NCBI GenBank assembly: GCA_963583595.1
Contig: CAUZWC010000203.1
Location: 1-6,045 of the forward strand
From: JABIRQ01 sp963583595
GTDB taxonomy: Bacteria; Pseudomonadota; Alphaproteobacteria; CADEGL01
Reading direction: 5' to 3'
DNA length: 6,045 nucleotides
The notes beneath the pieces are model-generated. The model searched no databases and was not told the DNA's origin. It worked only from the letters and a program-made list of their open reading frames with translations. Shown one piece after another: positions 1 through 5,039 of this stretch; position 1 is the first letter of the stretch; every line of letters starts with the position of its first letter. The position numbers and the translations under genes are program-made.

Positions 1-859
1 CCGGGTTGAGCACGGCGGCGACCGATGCACGCCCGGGATTGGCGATCGGCGTCGGGGGCAGTCCGGCATAGCGATAGGTGTTGTAGGGGCTGTCCACGGC
101 CAGATCGGCACGGGTCAGTGGCCGGTCCAGAACCCCGGTGCCGTCGGACGCCGCGTAGGCCACGGTCGGATCGGCATCGAGCTTCATGCCCTTGCGCAGG
201 CGGTTGAGGAAGACCGCCGCGACACGGGGCCGCTCGTCCGACCGCGCCGTTTCACGCTCGACGATCGATGCCAGGATGAGAGCCTCCTGGGGGGTTTCCA
301 GCGGCAGGCCGGAAACCCGGGTGGGCCAGAGTTCGGCGAGAGTCTCGCGCAGGCCAAGTTCCATGCGCTTGACCAGATCTTCGCGCCGGTCGCCATAGGA
401 AAAATGATAGGTCTCGGGCAACAGCATGCCCTCGCCGACCGATTCAGGAACCTCGCCGGCCAATCCTTCGGTCCGGTCGATCTGGGCCAAAACCTGATGG
501 GTCGTCAGACCCTCCGGCACGGTCAGGCGCCGCGCCACCGTGCGGCCGCTCGCCAGCAAGGCGACGACCTCGCGCGGGCTGATGCGCGGGACGAACTCGT
601 ACTCTCCGGCCTGTAGGGTGGTATGTGCCTGCTCGGCCCGGGCGCCGAGCACGAAAACCAGCTTGTCGTCGATGATACCGGCGGCTTCGAGCCGCGTCCC
701 GATCGCATCAAGGCCCGCACCGGCCTCGACCACCAGGGTTGTCGGCACCGCCAAAGGGCCGGGACGGGTGTAATTCGCGTAGATCCAGAAGAGCGCGGCG
801 CCTGAGATAACCGCCAAGAGGACGATGAATACGAGGAGACGGACGACAAGGCGCCCCAT
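1..859 (-). CDS. mltG: Endolytic murein transglycosylase MltG (YceG family), C-terminus cut by the window edge
   Basis: MltG is an inner-membrane enzyme that cleaves nascent glycan strands endolytically and so sets peptidoglycan chain length. The window holds the first 286 residues; E. coli MltG has 340, so roughly the last 50 are missing. Residues 5-27 form one hydrophobic membrane anchor. Residues about 39-108 fit the LysM-like domain (ending near VPEGLT at 114-119). The YceG catalytic domain follows, with LPETYHFS at 147-154, ASIVERET at 197-204, DPTVAY at 230-235, SPYNTY at 257-262 and GLPPTPIANPG at 266-276. Glu201 in ASIVERET aligns, as I recall it, with catalytic Glu218 of E. coli. The start is the first ATG after the fabF stop, six bases away and in the same frame. 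No clear Shine-Dalgarno is visible, so translation is probably coupled to fabF. In E. coli pabC lies between fabF and mltG; here it is absent. Confidence 0.96.
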   Translation of the reverse strand, partial: MGRLVVRLLVFIVLLAVISGAALFWIYANYTRPGPLAVPTTLVVEAGAGLDAIGTRLEAAGIIDDKLVFVLGARAEQAHTTLQAGEYEFVPRISPREVVALLASGRTVARRLTVPEGLTTHQVLAQIDRTEGLAGEVPESVGEGMLLPETYHFSYGDRREDLVKRMELGLRETLAELWPTRVSGLPLETPQEALILASIVERETARSDERPRVAAVFLNRLRKGMKLDADPTVAYAASDGTGVLDRPLTRADLAVDSPYNTYRYAGLPPTPIANPGRASVAAVLNP

Positions 860-865
860 ACCGGC

Positions 866-2131
866 CTAGTCCGCGGAGGTGAAGACCAGTGAAACGTTCG
901 TCCCACCGAAACCGAAGGAATTGGTCAGCACACAGGAAATGGGTCGCTCGCGCGCCCCGTGCGGGACCAGGTCGATGCCTTGGCAGGTCTCGTCGAGGTC
1001 GTCGAGATTGAGCGTCGGGGGCGCCACGTTGTCGCGCATGGCCAGGATCGCGAAGATCGCCTCGACGCTGCCCGCCGCGCCCAGCAGATGGCCGATCGCG
1101 GATTTTGTCGAGGACATCGACATCGCACCCGCCTTGTCGCCGAAAAGGCGTTTGACCGCGCCAAACTCGATTTCGTCGCCCAGGGGCGTCGAAGTGCCGT
1201 GGGCGTTGACATAGTCGATCGACTCGGGCCCGACTCCCGCGCGCTTAAGCGCGTTGCGCATGGCCCGGAAGGCACCGCCGCCATCCGATGACGGCGCCGT
1301 GATGTGATAGGCGTCTCCCGACAGGCCGTAGCCGACGATTTCGCCGTAGATTATCGCGCCGCGCTTTTTCGCGTGCTCGTATTCCTCAAGCACGACGACG
1401 CCGGCGCCCTCGCCCATGACAAAGCCATCACGCCCCTTGTCCCAGGGTCGCGATGCCCGCTCGGGCGTGTCGTTGTATTGTGTCGAAAGCGCGCGTGCGG
1501 CGGCAAAGCCGGCCATGCCGATGCGGCAGACCGCCGCCTCGGCCCCGCCCGCCACCATCACATCCGCATCGTCGCACTGGATGAAGCGCGCGGCATCGCC
1601 CAGCGCGTGAGCGCCGGTCGAACAGGCCGTCACCACCGCATGGTTCGGGCCGCGAAAGCCGTATTTGATCGAGAGATGGCCGGAAGCGAGATTGATCAAC
1701 GAAGCGGGTATGAAGAAGGGCGAAAGCTTTCGCGCGCCACGCTCATGCAGGATGACCGAGCCGTTGTAGATTTCCTGCAACCCGCCGATACCGGAGCCGA
1801 TCATCACCCCGGTCCGGTCGAGGGATTCCTCGTCCGTGGGCTTCCATCCGGCATCCTCGATGGCCTGAATACCGGCCGCCATCGCATATTGGATGAATCG
1901 GTCCATGCGCCGACGCTCGCGCGCGCCGACCCACTCATCCGGGTCGAAACTACCCTCGGCCATAGGCCCCGACGGGACCTGGCCCGCGATCTTGGAGGCG
2001 ATGTCCGAGACGTCGAATCCTTCGATCGCACGAATGCCGGATCGGCCCGCGATCAATCGCTCCCACACCAACGGCACGCCCACGCCCAAGGGCGTGACCA
2101 GGCCAAGCCCTGTTACGACGACGCGTCTCAT
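866..2131 (-). CDS. fabF: 3-oxoacyl-[acyl-carrier-protein] synthase II (KAS II)
   Basis: FabF catalyses the elongating Claisen condensation of malonyl-ACP with acyl-ACP in type II fatty acid synthesis in the cytosol. The 421-residue protein is close to the usual length (E. coli 413). It opens with the thiolase-fold start RRVVVTGLGLVTPLG. The Cys-His-His triad is complete: Cys170 in TACSTG, His311 in NAHGTSTPLGD and His348 in KSAIGHLLGAAGS. Lys343 and the gating Phe408 in GFGGTN are also present. These sit 7-8 residues beyond E. coli Cys163, His303, His340, Lys335 and Phe400. The His-His arrangement excludes chain-length-factor-like decoys lacking the cysteine. FabB is unlikely because the sequence is FabF-like throughout and the gene follows acpP, the classic fabF position. 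The ATG start is well placed, but no strong Shine-Dalgarno is seen. The gene ends in TAG just before mltG. Confidence 0.98.
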   Translation of the reverse strand: MRRVVVTGLGLVTPLGVGVPLVWERLIAGRSGIRAIEGFDVSDIASKIAGQVPSGPMAEGSFDPDEWVGARERRRMDRFIQYAMAAGIQAIEDAGWKPTDEESLDRTGVMIGSGIGGLQEIYNGSVILHERGARKLSPFFIPASLINLASGHLSIKYGFRGPNHAVVTACSTGAHALGDAARFIQCDDADVMVAGGAEAAVCRIGMAGFAAARALSTQYNDTPERASRPWDKGRDGFVMGEGAGVVVLEEYEHAKKRGAIIYGEIVGYGLSGDAYHITAPSSDGGGAFRAMRNALKRAGVGPESIDYVNAHGTSTPLGDEIEFGAVKRLFGDKAGAMSMSSTKSAIGHLLGAAGSVEAIFAILAMRDNVAPPTLNLDDLDETCQGIDLVPHGARERPISCVLTNSFGFGGTNVSLVFTSAD

Positions 2132-2163
2132 TTCACGACTTCGTTACGCCGGGAAATACGCCG

Positions 2164-2198
2164 CACCGAAACGCTCGATTCCATGGTCGCTTTCGGTG
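2164..2198 (-). other. Stem-loop between acpP and fabF
   Basis: An 8-bp perfect inverted repeat (CACCGAAA at 2164-2171 and TTTCGGTG at 2191-2198) encloses a 19-base loop in the 81-base acpP-fabF gap. In the transcript it can fold into a hairpin. No U-tract follows it, so it does not look like a strong intrinsic terminator. It could be an mRNA processing or stability element, or a partial attenuator, separating the very abundant acpP message from fabF. The repeat is directly visible; the function is inference. Confidence 0.45.
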
Positions 2199-2212
2199 GT
2201 CCGGTTTCCCGA

Positions 2213-2449
2213 TCAGACGGCTTGGGAGATATAGTCGACCGCATCCTTGACGGTGACGATTTTCTCAGCCGCCTCGTCGGGAATCTCACAACCGAACTCT
2301 TCCTCGAACGCCATCACGAGTTCGACCGTATCGAGGCTGTCGGCGCCCATATCGTCTATGAACTTCGCGTTCTCAGTGACCTTTTCTTCGTCCACGCCGA
2401 GATGCTCGACAACGATCTTCTTCACGCGATTAGCGACGTCAGTGCTCAT
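2213..2449 (-). CDS. acpP: Acyl carrier protein
   Basis: AcpP carries growing acyl chains as thioesters on a 4'-phosphopantetheine arm in the cytosol. It shuttles them among FabD, FabF, FabG and the other synthase enzymes. The 78-residue protein has the usual size and a strongly acidic, four-helix composition. The attachment site is Ser38 in the motif GADSLD (residues 35-40), equivalent to Ser36 of mature E. coli ACP. Acidic helix II (LDTVELVMAFEEEF, from residue 39) is the docking surface for partner enzymes. The ATG is preceded by GGGGA nine bases upstream (plus-strand 2459-2463), a reasonable ribosome binding site. The gene lies between fabG and fabF with gaps of 147 and 81 bases. These are larger than elsewhere in the operon, which fits separate tuning of this highly expressed gene. 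Confidence 0.98.
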   Translation of the reverse strand: MSTDVANRVKKIVVEHLGVDEEKVTENAKFIDDMGADSLDTVELVMAFEEEFGCEIPDEAAEKIVTVKDAVDYISQAV

Positions 2450-2596
2450 GTTGAGATGTCCCCAGGATGGTCAATTCGATAATCTTGTTGCCCCCGGTGC
2501 CGGCCCATAGAAGAGTGGCCCAAGCTCGGCAGGTCAGCTGGTCTGGTAACATACTTTCTCGGACAGGGCCAGCAGCCAAACGCTCCGCAGCCAAGC
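2450..2596 (-). other. fabG-acpP intergenic region
   Basis: This 147-base gap is the longest within the fab operon. It has room for an internal acpP promoter, but I found only a weak match: TTGGCT, 17 bases, AAGTAT on the minus strand. That is not enough to call. Just downstream of the fabG stop the 8-mer GCAGCCAA (plus strand) occurs twice, at 2572-2579 and 2587-2594, a 15-bp period. No terminator hairpin with a U-tract is visible. The gap also holds the acpP ribosome binding site. Confidence 0.4.
2572..2594. repeat. Short direct repeat GCAGCCAA x2 after fabG
   Basis: Two perfect 8-bp copies (2572-2579 and 2587-2594) have a 15-bp period and lie immediately 3' of the fabG stop codon in the fabG-acpP gap. 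The repeat is visible directly. It may be chance or part of a protein-binding site upstream of acpP. Confidence 0.4.
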
Positions 2597-3334
2597 TTAA
2601 ATCATGGCCATGCCGCCATTGATATGAAGCGTGTGCCCCGTCACATAAGACGCTTCCTCGCTGGCAAGATAGAGCACGCCGGCGGCAATATTGCCCGGAT
2701 CGCCCAGGCGGCCGACAGGGACGCGCGACAGGATAGCCGCGCGCTGTTCGTCGTTGAGCGCATCGGTCATCGGCGTCGCGATGAAGCCCGGCGCCAGGCA
2801 GTTGACGGTGATCCCGCGCGAAGCGACCTCGGCGGCCAGGGCCTTGGTCATGCCGACCATCCCGGCTTTGGACGCCGCGTAATTCGCCTGCCCCGGATTG
2901 CCCGTCGCGCCGACCACCGAGGTGATCGCGATGATGCGGCCCCAGCGCCGCTTCATCATGCCGCGTAGGACCGCCCGGGAGAGGCGGAATCCCGCGGTGA
3001 GATTCACGTCGATCACGGTCTGCCAGTCGTCGTCGGTCATCCGCATAGTTAGCTGGTCGCGGGTCAGGCCGGCATTGTTGATCAGGATATCGACCTGGCC
3101 GCAGGCCTCCTCCGCCTGCGCAATCAGGGCCTTCGCCGCATCGGCGCCGGATAGATCCGCCGGCACGCAATGGGCACGCTCGCCGAGTTCGCCGCGCAGC
3201 GCTTCGAGGGCCTCGACCCGCGTGCCGGAAAGCGCGACCTGCGCGCCGGCGGCATGCAGGGACCGGGCGATCGCGCCGCCGATGCCACCCGAAGCCCCGG
3301 TCACCAGGGCCGTTTTGCCTGTAAGGTCGAACAC
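2597..3334 (-). CDS. fabG: 3-oxoacyl-[acyl-carrier-protein] reductase
   Basis: FabG reduces 3-oxoacyl-ACP to 3-hydroxyacyl-ACP with NADPH, the first reductive step of each elongation cycle. The 245-residue protein is a classical short-chain dehydrogenase/reductase of normal FabG length (E. coli 244). The cofactor motif TGASGGIG is at residues 12-19 and NNAG at 86-89. The catalytic residues are Asn111, Ser139 in ITSVVG, and Tyr152 and Lys156 in YAASK. These are one residue beyond E. coli Ser138, Tyr151 and Lys155. The PG pair at 182-183 and the C-terminal ending HINGGMAMI are typical. The start codon is GTG at 3334-3332. It fits the family N-terminus (FDLTGKTALVTGAS) and has AGGGAG nine bases upstream. 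Only 19 bases separate it from the fabD stop. Position next to fabD and acpP marks it as the housekeeping FabG rather than one of many SDR paralogues. Confidence 0.98.
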   Translation of the reverse strand: MFDLTGKTALVTGASGGIGGAIARSLHAAGAQVALSGTRVEALEALRGELGERAHCVPADLSGADAAKALIAQAEEACGQVDILINNAGLTRDQLTMRMTDDDWQTVIDVNLTAGFRLSRAVLRGMMKRRWGRIIAITSVVGATGNPGQANYAASKAGMVGMTKALAAEVASRGITVNCLAPGFIATPMTDALNDEQRAAILSRVPVGRLGDPGNIAAGVLYLASEEASYVTGHTLHINGGMAMI

Positions 3335-3343
3335 GCGCCTCTA

Positions 3344-3349
3344 CTCCCT
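3344..3349 (-). promoter_or_regulatory. Ribosome binding site supporting the fabG GTG start
   Basis: The minus strand reads AGGGAG here, nine bases before the GTG at 3334. It lies just after the fabD TAG stop and supports GTG as the true start, since no in-frame ATG fits the family N-terminus. Confidence 0.65.
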
Positions 3350-3353
3350 GTTG

Positions 3354-4295
3354 CTATACGTCTTTCAGGAATTCTTCGATATCGCCGGGCCTGCCGACCG
3401 AGCGGGTCGCAATGTCCGGCTCGATCCGACGGACCAGCCCCGCCAGAACCTTGCCCGCGCCGAATTCGGCGATCCTGTCGATTCCTTCGGCAGCCAGATA
3501 GCCGACGCTCTCGCGCCAGCGCACCATTCCCGTGACCTGCCGCACCAGCAAGGCGCGAATGGCATCGGGGTCGGACACCGCCTCGGCCGTCACATTCGCA
3601 ACCACGGGGACCGCGGGTTCCACGATCTCGGTTGCATCCAGGGCCTCCTCCATGATGGCCGCCGCCGGCGCCATAAGGGCGCAATGGAACGGCGCGCTGA
3701 CCGACAACATGATGGCGCGCTTGGCGCCACGCTCGCGTGCCTGGGCGGCCGCGCGTTCGATCGCCGCGAGATCGCCGCTGACGACCAACTGCCCGCCGCC
3801 GTTATCATTGGCGATATCGCAGACCTCGCCCTCGGCGGCTTCCTCGGCGATCGCCTGGACCGCTTCCAGGTCCAGACCCAGGATCGCTGCCATCGTGCCC
3901 GCGCCAACCGGAACGGCCTCCTGCATCGCGCGGCCGCGTGTCCTGAGAAGACGGGCGGCAACAGCAAGAGGAATGGCCCCCGATGCGGCCAGGGCGGAAT
4001 ACTCGCCCAGGGAATGGCCGGCAACGAGGCTTGCGATGTCACGCAGGGGTTTGCCGCCCTCCACCTCGATCACCCGCAACACCGCCAGGCTGACTGCCAT
4101 GAGCGCGGGCTGGGCGTTCTCTGTCAGGGTCAGATCGCTTTCCGGCCCCTGGAACATCAGTTTGCTCAGCCGCTGTTCGAGGGCGTCATCGACCTCCTGA
4201 AAAACCTCTCGGGCGACCGGGAAGGCCTCGGCAAGGTCCTTGCCCATGCCGAGGGCCTGCGATCCCTGGCCTGGGAATACAATTGCGCGGCTCAC
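3354..4295 (-). CDS. fabD: Malonyl-CoA:acyl carrier protein transacylase
   Basis: FabD transfers malonate from CoA to the pantetheine arm of AcpP, supplying the extender unit for fatty acid synthesis. From the GTG start the protein has 313 residues (E. coli 309). Its N-terminus SRAIVFPGQGSQALGMG carries the oxyanion-hole region with Gln10. The nucleophile is Ser95 in GHSLGEYSA (93-101). The carboxylate-binding arginine is Arg120 in TRGRAMQEAVP. The catalytic histidine is His204 in APFHCALM. The C-terminal EFGAGKVLAGL starts at 277. All align with E. coli Gln11, Ser92, Arg117 and His201. The frame stays open far upstream (to 4742), but that stretch crosses the promoter region and rpsF and has no family similarity. 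I therefore chose GTG at 4295-4293, which has GGGGAG five bases upstream. fabD is the first gene of the operon and divergent from rpsF. Confidence 0.97.
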   Translation of the reverse strand: MSRAIVFPGQGSQALGMGKDLAEAFPVAREVFQEVDDALEQRLSKLMFQGPESDLTLTENAQPALMAVSLAVLRVIEVEGGKPLRDIASLVAGHSLGEYSALAASGAIPLAVAARLLRTRGRAMQEAVPVGAGTMAAILGLDLEAVQAIAEEAAEGEVCDIANDNGGGQLVVSGDLAAIERAAAQARERGAKRAIMLSVSAPFHCALMAPAAAIMEEALDATEIVEPAVPVVANVTAEAVSDPDAIRALLVRQVTGMVRWRESVGYLAAEGIDRIAEFGAGKVLAGLVRRIEPDIATRSVGRPGDIEEFLKDV

Positions 4296-4300
4296 GCGGT

Positions 4301-4306
4301 CTCCCC
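4301..4306 (-). promoter_or_regulatory. Ribosome binding site deciding the fabD GTG start
   Basis: GGGGAG on the minus strand lies five bases before GTG at 4295. It fixes the fabD start against the much longer open frame that continues upstream without family similarity. Confidence 0.75.
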
Positions 4307-4336
4307 GTTCATAGTCGGGTCCATATTGAAGGGTGC

Positions 4337-4367
4337 CTGGGCAAAGCTTGTTTGGAATGACGCCCAG
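4337..4367. repeat. Inverted repeat at the fabD transcription start region
   Basis: CTGGGC at 4337-4342 and GCCCAG at 4362-4367 form a perfect 6-bp inverted repeat with a 19-base spacer. The right arm touches the predicted fabD -10 box (4367-4372). The full repeat would therefore be a DNA feature around the start site rather than an RNA hairpin. It is a possible operator, though a 6-bp repeat can occur by chance. Confidence 0.35.
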
Positions 4368-4394
4368 TGATAGCGTCCGCCTCAATCGTGTCAA
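4367..4394 (-). promoter_or_regulatory. Predicted sigma-70-type promoter of the fabD operon
   Basis: On the minus strand, TTGACA (4394-4389, a perfect -35 consensus) is followed after 16 bases by TATCAC (4372-4367, four of six -10 positions). Transcription would start near 4360, giving a leader of about 65 bases before the fabD GTG. It would drive fabD-fabG-acpP-fabF-mltG. This is the strongest -35 match in the intergenic region. Confidence 0.65.
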
Positions 4395-4402
4395 GCGTCC
4401 GC
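4372..4402. repeat. 9-bp direct repeat AGCGTCCGC flanking the fabD -35 box (candidate operator)
   Basis: AGCGTCCGC occurs perfectly at 4372-4380 and again at 4394-4402, a 22-bp period, about two helical turns. Read on the minus strand as GCGGACGCT, one copy ends on the first T of the -35 TTGACA. The other ends on the first T of the -10 TATCAC. A dimeric regulator could bind both copies on one DNA face and cover the promoter. The repeat and its placement are visible directly; the operator role is inference. Confidence 0.5.
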
Positions 4403-4429
4403 GGCTATGGCGTCGGGCGGTCGGTATGG

Positions 4430-4457
4430 TTGCGTCAGCGAGAGATTGGTGTATAAC
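4430..4457 (+). promoter_or_regulatory. Predicted promoter of the rpsF-rpsR operon
   Basis: TTGCGT at 4430-4435 and TATAAC at 4452-4457 are separated by 16 bases. The -10 matches consensus at five of six positions, the -35 at three. Transcription would begin near 4464, leaving an rpsF leader of about 100 bases. The two promoters of the region are back to back, with 35 bases between their -35 boxes. Confidence 0.6.
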
Positions 4458-4509
4458 CCGGCGCTCGCGCAGAGCGGGCGTCGATAGTCCGTCGAATCGG
4501 GTTGTTTTG

Positions 4510-4545
4510 AATTGCCGGGCGATTGTACCGCGGTCGGCGCGAATT
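4510..4545 (+). promoter_or_regulatory. Foldable rpsF leader segment, possible S6:S18 autoregulatory site
   Basis: AATTGCCG (4510-4517) can pair with CGGC plus AATT (4535-4538 and 4542-4545), leaving a three-base GCG bulge on the 3' side. A 17-base apical region contains a CCG (4528-4530) and the palindrome ACCGCGGT. In E. coli and other bacteria the S6:S18 complex is known to bind a structured, CCG-containing motif in the rpsF leader and repress its own synthesis. Position fits, about 20 bases before the start codon, but I cannot confirm a match to the published consensus. Confidence 0.3.
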
Positions 4546-4554
4546 TGAGTGTTC

Positions 4555-4558
4555 GGAG
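4555..4558 (+). promoter_or_regulatory. Ribosome binding site deciding the rpsF start
   Basis: GGAG lies seven bases before ATG 4566. It selects this start over an in-frame ATG at 4512 that would add 18 residues absent from the S6 family. Confidence 0.75.
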
Positions 4559-4565
4559 AAGGCGT

Positions 4566-5039
4566 ATGCCGTTTTACGAAAGCGTGTTTATCGCGCGACA
4601 GGATATTTCGCAGACCCAGGTCGATGGCCTCGTGGAGAGATACACGGGAATCATCACCGAGGGCGGCGGTCAGATCGCCGCCAACGAATATTGGGGCCTG
4701 CGCAATTTGGCCTTCCGGATCCGCAAGAACCGGAAGGGCCATTACGTGATGCTGAACATCGAGGCGCCCGCCACGGCGATCGCCGAGATGGAGCGGAACA
4801 TGCGTATCGATGAGGATGTCATGCGTTACATGACCCTCAAGGTCGACGGTTTCGAGGAAGGTCCCTCGGCGATCATGCGCGGTCGGGACGACCGCCGCGG
4901 TGGTGGACGTCGGGATCGGCCGGGAGATCGGGACAGGCCTGGCGGCGACCGGGATAGGCCAGGCGGCGGCCGTGATCGCGATCGCGGAGAAGACCGCGCC
5001 CCGCGCCAGGAAGCTGCTAAGAACGGAGACTCCGCATGA
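4566..5039 (+). CDS. rpsF: Small ribosomal subunit protein S6 with long charged C-terminal tail
   Basis: S6 binds the central domain of 16S rRNA as a heterodimer with S18 on the 30S platform. Residues 1-100 form the standard S6 fold: MPFYESVFIARQDIS at the start, then EYWGLRNLAFRIRKNRKGHYVMLNIEAP around 41-68 and IDEDVMRYMTLKVD at 81-94. The remaining 57 residues are a low-complexity tail rich in Arg, Asp, Gly and Pro. This includes two tandem DRDRPGG units at 121-134 and further DR pairs to 144. Total length is 157 residues, against about 100 for the fold alone (E. coli 131-135). Charged tails on S6 are common in alphaproteobacteria. The start is ATG 4566, with GGAG seven bases upstream. The stop overlaps the rpsR start (ATGA), implying coupled translation of the two binding partners. 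Confidence 0.97.
   Translation: MPFYESVFIARQDISQTQVDGLVERYTGIITEGGGQIAANEYWGLRNLAFRIRKNRKGHYVMLNIEAPATAIAEMERNMRIDEDVMRYMTLKVDGFEEGPSAIMRGRDDRRGGGRRDRPGDRDRPGGDRDRPGGGRDRDRGEDRAPRQEAAKNGDSA
4926..4967 (+). repeat. Tandem 21-bp repeat in the rpsF tail (DRDRPGG x2)
   Basis: Two adjacent 21-base units at 4926-4946 and 4947-4967 both encode DRDRPGG and differ only at synonymous third positions. A partial unit (DRPG) precedes them and a degenerate GRDRDRG follows. The synonymous differences suggest the peptide repeat is kept by selection, or is an old duplication, rather than a fresh slippage product. Confidence 0.8.

Noticed and set aside
1304..2482. A 392-codon plus-strand open frame antisense to fabF and acpP
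   Set aside because: Same GC-rich shadow effect. It crosses two unambiguous genes and an intergenic region, and has no family resemblance.
2450..2596. An acpP-specific promoter (TTGGCT, 17 bases, AAGTAT)
   Set aside because: Only three of six -10 positions match and nothing else supports it. It is too weak to call in a GC-rich gap.
2898..4370. A 490-codon plus-strand open frame antisense to fabG and fabD
   Set aside because: It lies opposite two genes with complete catalytic motifs. Its translation is Arg/Ala/Pro/His-rich with no recognisable domain, and it is explained by lack of stops in GC-rich sequence.
4462..4476. CGCTC/GAGCG hairpin near the predicted rpsF transcription start
   Set aside because: A five-base GC stem at the very 5' end of the leader is easily found by chance in this composition, with no further support.
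4512..4565. Upstream ATG extending S6 by 18 residues
   Set aside because: The added residues are not part of the S6 family. The canonical MPFYE start has its own GGAG at correct spacing.
4296..4742. N-terminal extension of the fabD frame up to 4742
   Set aside because: It would cross both promoters and overlap the start of rpsF. The FabD family begins at SRAIVFPGQGSQ, and a good ribosome binding site precedes GTG 4295.
5024..5034. Palindrome CGGAGACTCCG covering the rpsR ribosome binding site
   Set aside because: As a hairpin it gives only three base pairs with a five-base loop, too weak to sequester the site convincingly.
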